DNA of 64,000 nucleotides, taken from the NCBI RefSeq assembly GCF_016862755.1, contig NZ_BONO01000022.1, forward strand, positions 16,055 through 80,054. Direction: 5' to 3'. A model generated the notes under the pieces. The model was not told the origin of the DNA and did no database searches. It was given only the letters and a program-made list of their open reading frames with translations. A program made the translations under genes and the position numbers. Source of the stretch: Cellulomonas pakistanensis (GTDB lineage Bacteria > Actinomycetota > Actinomycetes > Actinomycetales > Cellulomonadaceae). The first letter of the stretch is position 1, and the number at the start of each line of letters is the position of its first letter. Below, in pieces: positions 7,002 through 15,971 of this stretch.

Positions 7002-7819
7002 CCGCCATGACCGCCCGCACCGCACCCGCCGAGACGCTGCCCGCCCGCGAGGCCGCCCGCTCCTGGTGGGGCGACGCCTGGCTGGTGATGTCCCGCGAGC
7101 TCCTGCCGACCGTGCGGGACCCGTTCTCCGTCGTGTTCGGGCTCATCCAGCCGGTGGTGTTCCTCGGGCTGTTCGGCCCGCTGCTCGCCGGCTCCGTGGG
7201 CGACGGGCTGCCCGGCGGGGACGTGTGGGCGTGGTTCGTGCCCGGGATCCTCGTGATGACGACCCTGTTCGGCACGTCGACCACCGGCGCGAACCTGCTG
7301 TTCGAGATGCAGACCGGCGCGCACGAGCGGCTGCTCGTCACGCCGCTGGCCCGGTCCGCGCAGCTGGTCGGTCGGTCCTGGAAGGAGATGGTGCCGATCG
7401 TCGCGCAGTCGGTGGTCGTGGTCGCCGTCATGCTGCCGTTCGGGTTCTCGTTCAGCCCGGCCGGCGCGGTCCTGGGGCTGGTCCTGCTCGCGGTGTTCGG
7501 CGTCGGGATCGGGTCGCTGTCCTACGCGCTGGCGATCGCCGTCCGGAAGCAGGACTGGATGTTCTGGGCGGTGCAGCAGACGCTGCTGTTCCCGCTGCTG
7601 ATCCTGTCCGGGATGCTGCTGCCGCTCGAGACCGGGCCGCGGTGGATGCAGGTCGCCGCGGACGTGAACCCGCTGCGGTACGTGGTGGACGCCGAGCGCG
7701 CGCTGTTCGCCGGGGACCTCGCGTCCGCGACGGTGGCGTGGGGCGCGGTGGCGGCGGTGGCGACCGCGGCGCTCGGGCTGCTGGTCGGCGTGCGGACGCT
7801 GGCGCGCAGCGCACGGTAG
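6998..7819 (+). CDS. ABC-2 type transporter permease, DrrB-like
   Basis: 273 aa, ATG overlapping the ATPase stop (ATGA). About six hydrophobic segments with the ABC-2 pattern: PTVRDPFSVVFGLIQPVVF, a long central block with a GANLLFEMQTGAHERLLVTPL intracellular loop, and a final LFPLLILSGMLLPLE/NPLRYVVDAERALF stretch characteristic of this family. It pairs with the preceding ATPase as a homodimeric exporter. Confidence 0.92.
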   Translation: MTAMTARTAPAETLPAREAARSWWGDAWLVMSRELLPTVRDPFSVVFGLIQPVVFLGLFGPLLAGSVGDGLPGGDVWAWFVPGILVMTTLFGTSTTGANLLFEMQTGAHERLLVTPLARSAQLVGRSWKEMVPIVAQSVVVVAVMLPFGFSFSPAGAVLGLVLLAVFGVGIGSLSYALAIAVRKQDWMFWAVQQTLLFPLLILSGMLLPLETGPRWMQVAADVNPLRYVVDAERALFAGDLASATVAWGAVAAVATAALGLLVGVRTLARSAR

Positions 7820-7845
7820 GGGATCGCGGGCGGGCGGCGGCGGCG

Positions 7846-8340
7846 TCAGCCGCGGGCGATGTCCGCCACCGTCGCCGCCGTGAGCCGGATCAGGTCGTCC
7901 GGGGCCAGCTCGACGTCGAGGCCCCGGCGACCGCCGGACACGAACACGGTGTCGAACAGCTGCACGGTCTCGTCGACGACGGTCGGGTGCGGGGTCTTCT
8001 GGCCGAGCGGGGAGATGCCGCCGACGACGTACCCGGTCGCGCGCTCGGCGGCGGCCGGGTCCGCCATGACGGCCTTCTTGCCGCCGACCGCCTGGGCCAG
8101 CGCCTTGAGGTCGAGCTTCCCGGCGACGGGCACGACGGCGACGGTGAGCGTGCCGTCGACCGACGCCATGAGGGTCTTGTAGACCTGCTCGGGGTCGATG
8201 CCCAGCACCTCGGCGGCCTCCAGGCCGTAGCCGACGGTGCTGCGCGGGTCGTGCTCGTAGGCGTGCGCGGTGTGCGGTACCCCGGCGGCGGCCAGCGCGA
8301 CCAGCGCGGGCGTCCCGGACGGCGGCTGCTTGCGGCTCAC
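7846..8340 (-). CDS. ybaK: Cys-tRNA(Pro)/Cys-tRNA(Cys) deacylase YbaK
   Basis: 164 aa, the full length of the YbaK/EbsC family. Motifs: PEQVYKTLMASVDG, VPVAGKLDLKALAQAVGGKKAVMAD, RATGYVVGGISPLGQK, and VFVSGGRRGLDVELAP. The family hydrolyses mischarged Cys-tRNA(Pro) and related aminoacyl-tRNAs. GTG start fixed by a TAGGCT -10 six nt upstream on its strand (8347-8352). It is divergent from the riboswitch-controlled thiamine transporter across a gap of about 25 bp between the two -10 regions. Confidence 0.92.
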   Translation of the reverse strand: MSRKQPPSGTPALVALAAAGVPHTAHAYEHDPRSTVGYGLEAAEVLGIDPEQVYKTLMASVDGTLTVAVVPVAGKLDLKALAQAVGGKKAVMADPAAAERATGYVVGGISPLGQKTPHPTVVDETVQLFDTVFVSGGRRGLDVELAPDDLIRLTAATVADIARG

Positions 8341-8365
8341 GGGCCCAGCCTAGGGGCGGTGCTGC

Positions 8366-8371
8366 TAGCGT
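8366..8371 (+). promoter_or_regulatory. -10 element of the thiamine riboswitch transcript
   Basis: TAGCGT at 8366-8371 is followed 7 nt later by the predicted first base of the TPP aptamer, the same spacing seen between -10 elements and starts elsewhere in the window. No convincing -35 is visible. Confidence 0.5.
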
Positions 8372-8377
8372 CGGGGC

Positions 8378-8534
8378 AGCACGGGAGTCCGGTGAGCCGG
8401 GCTGAGAGGGAGTACTCGAACTCCGACCGTAGAACCTGATCTGGATCATGCCAGCGCAGGGAGCGACATCTCGCAGGATGCCGGGCACCCGTCCGCCGTC
8501 CTCCCGTGCTGAGACCGACCAGCACAGGAGGACG
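8378..8534 (+). ncRNA. TPP (thi-box) riboswitch with Shine-Dalgarno-sequestering stem
   Basis: The aptamer (about 8378-8468) shows GGGAG (8383-8387), the CTGAGA core (8402-8407), GAACCTGATCTGG (8432-8444) and CCAGCGCAGGGA (8451-8462). The expression platform pairs 8498-8511 with 8520-8533, a 14-bp stem with one mismatch and an 8-nt loop that buries AGGAGG (8526-8531) two bases before the ykoF ATG region. TPP binding should therefore block translation rather than end transcription; no T-rich terminator is visible. Confidence 0.92.
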
Positions 8535-8535
8535 C

Positions 8536-9195
8536 ATGATCCCGACACCCTCGACGCAGCCCGGGCCCGCCGGGGCGGCCGACCTGGTGGCCGACCCGCT
8601 CCGCTTCGGGGTCGGCGCCCGCGTGACCGTGGCGGTGATGTCCGACCGGTACGCCGAGGTGATCCTCGGGGCGCTGGCGGGCGTCGCGACCGACGGGCTC
8701 GTGGTGGACACGGGCGACGTGAGCACCTACGTCGGCGGCCACGAGGCGGACCTGCTGCGGTACCTCACCGACCTGGTCGACGCGGTGGCCGCCACCGGCG
8801 AGCACGCGGCCGTCACGCTGCACCTGTCCCGCGGCTGCCCGGGCGAGGTCGTGTGCGAGCTCCCCGGTGGCGCGGGCCCGCGCGCGGTGGCGCTGCCCCC
8901 GGGCCGGCGCACGGGCCGCTCCGGGGCGGCGGAGTGGGCGCTCTACCCGCTGGCCGACGACGTCCGGGCCGGGGTCGAGCCCGACCACATGCGCGACATC
9001 GAGGCGGCGATCGACCTGGCGCGGACGACCGGGACGTTCCGCGGCTCCGAGCACTTCGTGACCCGGCTCGAGGGCGACGTCGGCGCGCTCGTCGAGACGG
9101 TCGTCGGCGCCTGGGCGCGGGTCGGCCGCGGCGTGCAGCACGTGACCAGCCACGTCACGGTCTCGCTCAACAGCCCGACCCGGTCCCGTGGCTGA
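8536..9195 (+). CDS. ykoF: YkoF family thiamine/HMP-binding protein
   Basis: 219 aa with two ACT-like repeats: FGVGARVTVAVMSDRYAEVILGAL and AEWALYPLADDVRAGVEPDHMRDIEAAIDLA. YkoF binds thiamine or hydroxymethylpyrimidine in the B. subtilis ykoFEDC locus. ATG at 8536 sits just after the riboswitch-controlled AGGAGG. First gene of a four-gene operon whose members overlap by 4-11 bp. The C-terminal half ends in SHVTVSLNSP, a second copy of the repeat motif. Confidence 0.88.
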   Translation: MIPTPSTQPGPAGAADLVADPLRFGVGARVTVAVMSDRYAEVILGALAGVATDGLVVDTGDVSTYVGGHEADLLRYLTDLVDAVAATGEHAAVTLHLSRGCPGEVVCELPGGAGPRAVALPPGRRTGRSGAAEWALYPLADDVRAGVEPDHMRDIEAAIDLARTTGTFRGSEHFVTRLEGDVGALVETVVGAWARVGRGVQHVTSHVTVSLNSPTRSRG

Positions 9196-9820
9196 CGGCG
9201 TCGGGGGCGGGCGGCGGCGCGAGCCGCTCGCGCTGAAGGACATCGTGCTCATGGTGGTGCTGGGCGTGGTGTTCGGGTTCCTGTACTGGGCGCTCGTGCA
9301 GGCGTGGAACGGCCTCGCGGTGCTCATGGGCCCGGCGGGCGACCTCGCGCAGCACGTGCTGCTCGGCGGCTGGCTGCTCGTGGCGCCGATCGCGATCGCG
9401 ATCATCCGGCGGCCCGGCGTGGGGGTGATCGCCGAGGTGCTGGCCTCCGTCGTCGAGGTGGTGTTCCTCGGGTCGCCGGTGGGGCCGCTGCTGCTCGTCG
9501 CGGCGCTGCTGCAGGGCCTGGGCAGCGAGATCCCGTTCGCGCTCGGCCGGTACCGGCGGTTCGGCTGGGCCCGGTTCGCCGTCTCGGGGCTGCTCGGCGC
9601 GACGCTCGTGTTCGCGTGGTCGGCGTTCCGGTTCGGCTGGTTCGGGCAGGACGTGCTCGTGCTGCGGCTGGTGCTGCAGGCCGCGTCGGGCGTGGTCCTG
9701 GGCGGGCTGCTGGCGAAGGTGGTCGTCGACGCCCTCCACCGCACCGGGGTGCTGGACGGGTTCGCGATCGGGCGCGCGGCGGCGGCCGAGCGCCCGGTGG
9801 TCCAGCGCCGTGCTGGCTGA
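9188..9820 (+). CDS. ykoE: ECF transporter S component, YkoE (thiamine/HMP)
   Basis: 210 aa, GTG start overlapping ykoF by 8 bp. Membrane protein with about six helices; LKDIVLMVVLGVVFGFLYWAL and QGLGSEIPFALGRYRRFGW are typical of the YkoE substrate-binding S component. It should capture thiamine or HMP and dock on the YkoD/YkoC energising module encoded next. An upstream riboswitch supports the thiamine-related substrate. Confidence 0.9.
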   Translation: MADGVGGGRRREPLALKDIVLMVVLGVVFGFLYWALVQAWNGLAVLMGPAGDLAQHVLLGGWLLVAPIAIAIIRRPGVGVIAEVLASVVEVVFLGSPVGPLLLVAALLQGLGSEIPFALGRYRRFGWARFAVSGLLGATLVFAWSAFRFGWFGQDVLVLRLVLQAASGVVLGGLLAKVVVDALHRTGVLDGFAIGRAAAAERPVVQRRAG

Positions 9821-11654
9821 GGGCGGCGCCGCGGGTGCCGTGCTGCAGGTGACCGGCCTCGAGGCGGTCCTGGACGGCGGCGCGGGCGTGGGCCCGGTCG
9901 ACCTGCGGCTCGCCCCGGGGGAGCAGGTGCTCGTGCTCGGGCCGTCGGGGGCCGGCAAGTCGACGCTGCTGCGGTGCCTGCACGGCGCGGTGCCGCACGC
10001 CGTGCCCGCCCGGGTGTCGGGGGAGGTCGTCGTCGCCGGCCGCGCGGTCGCGGAGCACGGCGTCGCGGCGCTCGCGGACGTGGTCGGCGTGCTCGCCCAG
10101 GACCCCGAGACCGGCGTGTGCCTGTCCGACGTCGCGGACGAGGTGGCGTTCCCGCTAGAGAACCTCGGGACGCCGCCCGCCGCGATCGGCCCGGCGGTCG
10201 CCGCGGCGCTCGGCGCGGCGGGCGCCGCGCACCTGGCGGGCCGGCGCACGGACGCGCTGTCCGGCGGCGAGCTGCAGCGGGTCGCCCTGGCCGCGGCCGT
10301 GGTGGCCCGGCCCCGGCTGCTGCTGCTCGACGAGCCGACGTCCCTGCTGGACGCGGACGGCGTGGCGGCGGTGCGGGCGGCGCTGGCGGCGGCCCGGGAG
10401 TCGACCGGGGCGGCCTGCGTGCTGGTCGAGCACCGGCTGGACGCGCTCGCCGGGGACGCCGGCGTCGCCGGGCTGCCGGGCAGGTGGGTCGTGCTCTCGG
10501 CCGACGGCCGGGTCACGCACGACGGCCCGGCGGCGCAGGTGGCGCGGGACGCCGGGCCGGAGTTGCTCGCGCGCGGGTGCTGGCTGCCGGAGGACGTGGA
10601 GCTGGCGGCGGCGCTCGGGGGAGCGGTCGCAGGGCCCGGGCTGCGCGACCGGGTGCTCGCCCTGGCTTCGACGGCCCCGCCGGCGCGCGGCGCCGGGTGC
10701 GACGGGGTCACCGGCCCGCGGCGGGAGGTGCTGCTCGCGGCGCGGGGCCTGGCAGTCGGCCGGGGACCCCGCGGCCGGCGTGGGCGGCGCGGGCCGGCGC
10801 CGGAGCCGGTGCTCCGCGGCGTCGACCTCGAGCTCCGCGCGGGCGAGGTGGTGGCGCTCGTCGGCGCGAACGGCGCGGGCAAGTCCACCCTCCTCACCTC
10901 CCTCGCCGGCCTGCTGCCGCCGCTCGCCGGCACCGTCGCGGGCGTGCGTCCCGGGCTCGTGGTGCAGAACCCCGAGCACCAGCTCGCGGGGCGCACGGTG
11001 GCGGCGGAGGTCGCCGTCGGTCTCCCGCCCGGACCGGCGACGGACGCGCGGGTGGCCGCGGCGCTCGCGCGGTTCGGGCTGGCGGGGCTCGCGGACCGGG
11101 ACCCGCACCGGCTGTCCGGCGGGGAGCAGCGGCGGCTGAGCCTGGCGGCCATGCTCGTCCACGACCGCCCCGTCCTGCTGGCGGACGAGCCGACGTTCGG
11201 GCTCGACCGGCACGGGACGGCGGCCGTGCTGGGCGTGCTGGCCGACGAGGCCCGCGCCGGGCGCGCCGTCCTGCTCACCTGCCACGACCTGCGCGCGGTG
11301 GCGTCCGTCGCCGACCGGGTGCTGGTGATCGCGGACGGCCGGCTGGTCGCGGACGTGGACCCGCTCGGGTTGGTGCGGGACCCGCGGCTCCTCGACGCCG
11401 CGCGGCTGCGCCCGTCGCGGCTGCTGCGCTGGCTCGCCGTGGCGGTGGCCGATGCCGGGCGGCTGCGGGACGCGCTCGCGGCGCTGGACGCCCGCGGGGG
11501 GTTCGCGGCCCGGGATCCCGGTGCGGCCCGGGCGACTCCCGCGGCCGCCGATCCCGGCGTGGCGCCGGTGGCGGGCGAGCCCGGCGTGGCGCCCGCGGCC
11601 GGCGCACCCGGCGCTGCGCTCGCGGCCGGCCCGGCGGAGGTGCCGGCCCCGTGA
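9810..11654 (+). CDS. ykoD: ECF transporter ATPase with two fused ABC domains (YkoD-like)
   Basis: 614 aa. Domain 1 (~1-240): GPSGAGKSTLLR, LSGGELQRVALA, LLLLDEPTSLLD. Domain 2 (~300-535): GANGAGKSTLLT, LSGGEQRRLSLA, VLLADEPTFGLD. The two nucleotide-binding domains on one chain replace the usual EcfA1/A2 pair. The last ~50 residues are an Ala/Pro/Gly tail built of degenerate AAxPGxAP repeats, probably disordered. GTG 9810 overlaps ykoE by 11 bp; a later GTG at 9840 is an alternative. Confidence 0.93.
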   Translation: MLAEGGAAGAVLQVTGLEAVLDGGAGVGPVDLRLAPGEQVLVLGPSGAGKSTLLRCLHGAVPHAVPARVSGEVVVAGRAVAEHGVAALADVVGVLAQDPETGVCLSDVADEVAFPLENLGTPPAAIGPAVAAALGAAGAAHLAGRRTDALSGGELQRVALAAAVVARPRLLLLDEPTSLLDADGVAAVRAALAAARESTGAACVLVEHRLDALAGDAGVAGLPGRWVVLSADGRVTHDGPAAQVARDAGPELLARGCWLPEDVELAAALGGAVAGPGLRDRVLALASTAPPARGAGCDGVTGPRREVLLAARGLAVGRGPRGRRGRRGPAPEPVLRGVDLELRAGEVVALVGANGAGKSTLLTSLAGLLPPLAGTVAGVRPGLVVQNPEHQLAGRTVAAEVAVGLPPGPATDARVAAALARFGLAGLADRDPHRLSGGEQRRLSLAAMLVHDRPVLLADEPTFGLDRHGTAAVLGVLADEARAGRAVLLTCHDLRAVASVADRVLVIADGRLVADVDPLGLVRDPRLLDAARLRPSRLLRWLAVAVADAGRLRDALAALDARGGFAARDPGAARATPAAADPGVAPVAGEPGVAPAAGAPGAALAAGPAEVPAP

Positions 11655-12412
11655 CCCCGCTGGAGGCCCGGAACCCGACGGTGAAGCTGCTGCTGCTCGT
11701 CGCCGTGTCGCTCGTGACGCTCGCCCTGCTGGACCCGGCGACCCTGGTGCTGCTGTACCTGCTCGGGCTGGCCGCGGCCCGGTGGGGCGCCGGCGTCGGC
11801 CCGCGGCGGCTGCTGCTCGCCCAGGTGCCGTTCTGGTCGTTCGGCGTCGGCGTCCTGCTGGTCAACGCGCTCAGCCGCCCGGGCGAGGCCCTCGTCGCGG
11901 GCGGGCCGTTCCGCGTGACGCACGAAGGGCTGGTCGTCGGCGCGGCGCTCGCGCTGCGCGGCCTGGTGATCGGCGTCGGCACCGTCGCGTTCCTCGCCAG
12001 CACACCGCCGCGCGACCTGATGGTCAGCCTGACCCGGCACGCCCGGCTCAGCCCGCGGTACGCCTACGCGCTGCTCGCCGGGCACCGGATGCTCGCCGGG
12101 CTGCCGCGGCAGTGGGCGACGATCCGGGCGGCGCAGCGGGTGCGCGCTCCGCTGGGGCGCGACGGCCGACCGCGGGACGGCTGGCGCGCGTGGGCGCGGT
12201 CCGCGTTCGCGCTGCTGGTGGCCTCGATCCGCGCGTCCGAGCGGGTGGCGCTCGCGCTGGAGTCGCGCGGCCTGTCCGCCGGGCCGCGCAGCGTCTGGCG
12301 CCCGGTGCCGCTCGGCGCGGGGGACGCCGCGCTGGCGGGCGGCGTCGTCGGCGTCCTGGCGCTGGTGCTCGCGGCGGGCGCCGTGCTGGCGCCCGCGGGC
12401 GGGTGGTGGTGA
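11651..12412 (+). CDS. ykoC: ECF transporter transmembrane (T) component, YkoC/CbiQ-like
   Basis: 253 aa, GTG overlapping the ATPase stop by 4 bp. N-terminal NPTVKLLLLVAVSLVTLALLDP is the standard start of EcfT/CbiQ proteins; the cytosolic coupling region carries QWATIRAAQRVRAPLG and ERVALALESRGLS, the A-R-G/S coupling motifs that contact the ATPases. Completes an S-A-A-T vitamin importer. Followed by a dispersed palindrome and a convergent gene. Confidence 0.92.
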   Translation: MTPLEARNPTVKLLLLVAVSLVTLALLDPATLVLLYLLGLAAARWGAGVGPRRLLLAQVPFWSFGVGVLLVNALSRPGEALVAGGPFRVTHEGLVVGAALALRGLVIGVGTVAFLASTPPRDLMVSLTRHARLSPRYAYALLAGHRMLAGLPRQWATIRAAQRVRAPLGRDGRPRDGWRAWARSAFALLVASIRASERVALALESRGLSAGPRSVWRPVPLGAGDAALAGGVVGVLALVLAAGAVLAPAGGWW

Positions 12413-12438
12413 GGAGCGGCGTCGGCGAGACCCGTCGG

Positions 12439-12506
12439 CGAGACCCACTGATCCGGTCGAGACCGTCGATCGCGGGCGTGGGCCTCGGTCGGATCAGTGG
12501 GTCTCG
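12439..12506. repeat. Dispersed palindromic element, copy A
   Basis: Ends 12439-12455 (CGAGACCCACTGATCCG) and 12490-12506 are perfect inverted 17-mers around a 34-bp core. The same 17-mer ends occur at 31656-31723 with a different core. It lies between the convergent ykoC and VIT-type genes and may also end both transcripts. Confidence 0.8.
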
Positions 12507-12524
12507 ACGAGCGGACCGGGCCGG

Positions 12525-13217
12525 TCAGACCGCGAGGCCGACCAGCGAGCCCACGCCGTAGGTGATCGCCATCGCGAGGCTGCCGCCCACCACGTTGCGC
12601 AGGACCGCGCGCCCGGCCGGCGCCCCGCCCAGGCGGGCGCTCACCGTGCCCGTCACCACGAGCGCCGCCACGACCGCGGCGAACGTCGCGACGACCCGCG
12701 CCTCGCCGCCCCACGGCCCGAGCATCGCGAGCAGCGGCACGAGGCCGCCGACGACGAACGCGACCAGCGACGCCAGCGCCGCGTGCCACGGGTTGGTGAG
12801 CGCCTCCTCGGCGTCGCGCACGCCGTGCGCCCGCAGCACCCGCTCGGCGTCGCGCTGGCTGCTGACGGAGACGTACTCGCCCGCGGCCATCGACAGCGCG
12901 CCCGCGACGAGGGCGGCGACGCCCGCGACGGCGAGGGTCGCGAGCCCGGTCGCCGCGCCCGCGACGCCGACGACGGTGGCCGCGACGGAGACGATGCCGT
13001 CGTTCGCGCCGAGCACGCCCGCACGCAGCCAGTTGAGCCGCTCGGCGGTCGGCAGGTCGACGGCGCCGACCCCGGCGGGGGCCGGGTCGCCGACGGGAGG
13101 GGGACCCGCGACGGCCCGGCGCTGGGGGCCGCGCCCCGCGTCCTCCGCGGACCCGCCGCGGGCCGTCGGGGCGGCGGTGCGGTCATGGTCCAGGAGGTGG
13201 GTCGACAGGGCGCTCAT
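12525..13217 (-). CDS. VIT1/CCC1 family iron/manganese transporter
   Basis: 230 aa. After an ~80-residue Pro/Ala-rich cytosolic leader come AERLNWLRAGVLGANDGIVSVAATVVG, the VIT1 signature helix, and GALSMAAGEYVSVSSQRDAE, then helices 3-5. VIT/CCC1 proteins move Fe2+ or Mn2+ out of the cytosol. The ATG at 13217 is chosen because TACCGT lies 7 nt upstream (13225-13230 on the complement). Two DtxR/IdeR-like iron boxes stand upstream of the promoter, so the gene is probably iron-controlled. Confidence 0.9.
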   Translation of the reverse strand: MSALSTHLLDHDRTAAPTARGGSAEDAGRGPQRRAVAGPPPVGDPAPAGVGAVDLPTAERLNWLRAGVLGANDGIVSVAATVVGVAGAATGLATLAVAGVAALVAGALSMAAGEYVSVSSQRDAERVLRAHGVRDAEEALTNPWHAALASLVAFVVGGLVPLLAMLGPWGGEARVVATFAAVVAALVVTGTVSARLGGAPAGRAVLRNVVGGSLAMAITYGVGSLVGLAV

Positions 13218-13261
13218 GGCATCCACGGTAGGCCGCTCGGGCGCCGGTGTCATCACAGGAA

Positions 13262-13276
13262 AGGCTGCCCTGACCT
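13262..13276. promoter_or_regulatory. DtxR/IdeR-type iron box 1
   Basis: AGGCTGCCCTGACCT agrees with 11 of 15 core positions of the DtxR/IdeR consensus AGGTTAGSCTAACCT. It is centred about 50 bp upstream of the predicted transcription start of the VIT-type gene. Confidence 0.55.
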
Positions 13277-13286
13277 GCGTAAACGC

Positions 13287-13301
13287 AGGTATGGCTACCC
13301 T
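13287..13301. promoter_or_regulatory. DtxR/IdeR-type iron box 2
   Basis: AGGTATGGCTACCCT agrees with 12 of 15 core positions of the DtxR/IdeR consensus and begins 25 bp after the start of box 1. Between the boxes, 13273-13290 is itself a palindrome (ACCTGCG, TAAA, CGCAGGT). Confidence 0.6.
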
Positions 13302-13332
13302 CACCGGGGCGGTGCTGTCAGAAAGCCGCAGG

Positions 13333-15927
13333 TCAGAGCGGCCCCACCGCGAGCACGCGCAGCACGACCTCGCCGGCGGCGTCCGACGCGGGCAGGTCGA
13401 CCAGGGCGTCGATGCGCCAGTCGTGGTCGCCGGCGGGGTCGTCGAGCAGCTGCCGGACGAACCACAGGTCGCCCCGGGCGCCCGCCTCGCCGTGCCCGGC
13501 CGGCCGCTCGTCGACCTGGAACAGCGCCGGTCCGCGGGCCGCGGGGCCGGTGAGGATCTCGTCGTGGTCGTCGTAGAACGGGTCGAGCGCGTCGCCCCAC
13601 CGGTCGGCGGTCCACGGCGCGTCCGACGCGTCCTGGTCGCCCAGCGCCGCCAGCGCCGGGTACGCCTCGCGCGCGGCCAGGTCGACCCGGCGGAACAGCG
13701 CGCCGCGGACCAGCGCCCGGAACACCCGCTTGTTGACCGTGATCGGCGGCGGGGCGTCGTCCTCGGGGCGCGACTCCGTGACCGTGGCGTCGTCGAGGTC
13801 CTCCGGGTGCGCCAGGCGCTCCCACTCGTCGAGCAGGCTGGAGTCCGTGCGGCGCACCAGGTCGCCGAGCCACTCGACGATCTCGTGCAGCTCCTCGGTC
13901 CGCAGGTCGTCCGGCACGGTCTGCCGCAGCGCCCGGAACGCGTCCGCGAGGTAGCGCAGCAGCACGCCCTCCGTGCGGTCGAGCTGGTAGAGCGACACGT
14001 ACTCGGCGAACGTGGCGGCCCGCTCGTGCATGTCGCGCACGACGGACTTCGGGGACAGCTCGTGGTCGGCGACCCACGGGTTGGTCTGCTTGTAGATCTG
14101 GAACGAGGCGCCCAGCAGCTCGGCGAGCGGCTTCGGGTACGACACGTCCTCGAGCAGCGCCATCCGCTCCTCGTACTCGATGCCGTCGGCCTTCATCGCC
14201 GCGACGGCCTCGCCGCGGGCGCGGTTCTCCTGCGCCGCGAGCACCTGGCGGGGGTCGTCCAGCGTCGCCTCGATGACCGACACCACGTCGTGGGCGTAAC
14301 CGGGGTCCTCGCGGTCGAGCAGGTCGAGCGCCGCGTAGGCGAACGGGGACAGCGGCTGGTTGAGCGCGAAGGTCGGCGGCACGTCGAGGGTCAGCCGCAC
14401 CGTCCGGCGCAGCCGCTCCGGACCGGGACCGTCCTCGACGACCCGCTCGACGACGCCGGCCGTGCGCAGCGACCGGTAGATCGCGATCGCCTGCCGCACG
14501 AGCCTGCCGCGCGACGCCTCGGGCTCGTGGTTGTCGAGCAGCAGGTGCTTCATGGTCTCGACGGGGTCGCCGGTCGGTCGGGCGAGCACGTTGAGCACCA
14601 TCGCGTGCGAGACGCCGAACGACGACGTCAGCGGCTCGGGCTCGGCGTCGCGCAGTCGCTCGAACGTCTTGTCCGTCCAGTTGACCATCCCGGGCGGCGC
14701 CTGCTTGCGGACGATCTTCTTGAGCTTCTTCGGGTCGTCGCCGGCCTTCTGCAGGGCCTTGCGGTTCTCGATGACGTGCTCGGGCGCGAGCACGAGCACC
14801 TCGCCCGTGGTGTCGAACCCGGCGCGGCCGGCGCGCCCGGCGATCTGGTGGAACTCGCGGGCGGACAGGTGCCGCATCCGCGTGCCGTCGTACTTCACCA
14901 GCGAGGTGAGCAGCACCGTGCGGATCGGCACGTTGATCCCGACGCCCAGGGTGTCGGTGCCGCAGACGACCCGGAGCAGGCCCTTCTGGGTCAGCCGCTC
15001 GACCACCCGGCGGTACTTGGGCAGCATGCCCGCGTGGTGCACGCCGACGCCGTGCCGCAGCAGCCGGGACAGCGTCCTGCCGAACCCCGGGCCGAACCGG
15101 AAGTCGCCCAGCTCCTCGGCGATGTGGTCGCGCTGCTCGCGGGAGGCGAGCGTCATCGACAGCAGCGCCTGGGCGCGCTCGACGGCCTCCTTCTGCGTGA
15201 AGTGCACGACGTACACGGGGGAGCGGCCGGTCTGCACCAGCATCTCCAGCAGCTCGTGCAGCGGCTCGACCTCGTAGGTGAACGTCAGCGGCACCGGCCG
15301 CTCGGCGCCCGCGACGACCGCCACCGGCACGTCGGTGCGGCGCTCCAGGTCGTCGACGAAGAACGACACGTCGCCCAGCGTCGCCGACATCAGCAGGAAC
15401 TGGGCCCGCGGCAGCTCGAGCAGCGGCACCTGCCACGCCCACCCGCGCTGGGGGTCGGCGTAGAAGTGGAACTCGTCCATCACGACCTGGCCGACGTCCG
15501 CGCCCGGCCCCTGCCGCAGCGCCTGGTTCGCCAGGATCTCCGCGGTGCAGCAGATGATGGGCGCGTCCGGATTCACCGCCGAGTCGCCGGTCATCATCCC
15601 GACGTTCGCGGACCCGAACGCCTCGACGAGCGCGAAGAACTTCTCGCTCACCAGCGCCTTGAGCGGGGCGGTGTAGTACGTGCGCCGGCCCTGCGCGAGC
15701 GCGACGAAGTGCGCGGCGGTCGCGACGAGCGACTTCCCGGAGCCGGTCGGCGTCGACAGGATGACGTGCGAGCCGGTCACCAGCTCCAGCAGCGCCTCGT
15801 CCTGGTGCGGGTACAGCGCGAGGCCCTGGTCCGCGGCCCAGCCGGTGAACGCCTCGTACAGCGCGTCGGGGTCCTGGGGATTCGCGGGGACGCGGTCGGC
15901 GAGGGTCCGGCGGTCGGTGGGGGGCAC
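13333..15927 (-). CDS. DEAD/DEAH-box helicase with DUF3516 domain
   Basis: 864 aa SF2 helicase. Walker A TPTGSGKS (residues 59-66), motif Ia [11 protein letters not shown], Walker B DEFH (151-154), motif [11 protein letters not shown], and motif [15 protein letters not shown]. The large C-terminal region (DUF3516) is characteristic of an actinobacterial clade related to Ski2/Mtr4-type helicases. Substrate (RNA or DNA) is not known from the sequence. GTG start; divergent from rnhA across 44 bp, a pairing that hints at RNA-related roles but does not prove them. Confidence 0.9.
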   Translation of the reverse strand: MPPTDRRTLADRVPANPQDPDALYEAFTGWAADQGLALYPHQDEALLELVTGSHVILSTPTGSGKSLVATAAHFVALAQGRRTYYTAPLKALVSEKFFALVEAFGSANVGMMTGDSAVNPDAPIICCTAEILANQALRQGPGADVGQVVMDEFHFYADPQRGWAWQVPLLELPRAQFLLMSATLGDVSFFVDDLERRTDVPVAVVAGAERPVPLTFTYEVEPLHELLEMLVQTGRSPVYVVHFTQKEAVERAQALLSMTLASREQRDHIAEELGDFRFGPGFGRTLSRLLRHGVGVHHAGMLPKYRRVVERLTQKGLLRVVCGTDTLGVGINVPIRTVLLTSLVKYDGTRMRHLSAREFHQIAGRAGRAGFDTTGEVLVLAPEHVIENRKALQKAGDDPKKLKKIVRKQAPPGMVNWTDKTFERLRDAEPEPLTSSFGVSHAMVLNVLARPTGDPVETMKHLLLDNHEPEASRGRLVRQAIAIYRSLRTAGVVERVVEDGPGPERLRRTVRLTLDVPPTFALNQPLSPFAYAALDLLDREDPGYAHDVVSVIEATLDDPRQVLAAQENRARGEAVAAMKADGIEYEERMALLEDVSYPKPLAELLGASFQIYKQTNPWVADHELSPKSVVRDMHERAATFAEYVSLYQLDRTEGVLLRYLADAFRALRQTVPDDLRTEELHEIVEWLGDLVRRTDSSLLDEWERLAHPEDLDDATVTESRPEDDAPPPITVNKRVFRALVRGALFRRVDLAAREAYPALAALGDQDASDAPWTADRWGDALDPFYDDHDEILTGPAARGPALFQVDERPAGHGEAGARGDLWFVRQLLDDPAGDHDWRIDALVDLPASDAAGEVVLRVLAVGPL

Positions 15928-15971
15928 CGGCCGATCCTTCCACGCCCGCGCCGGCCCTACAGTGGGCGACC

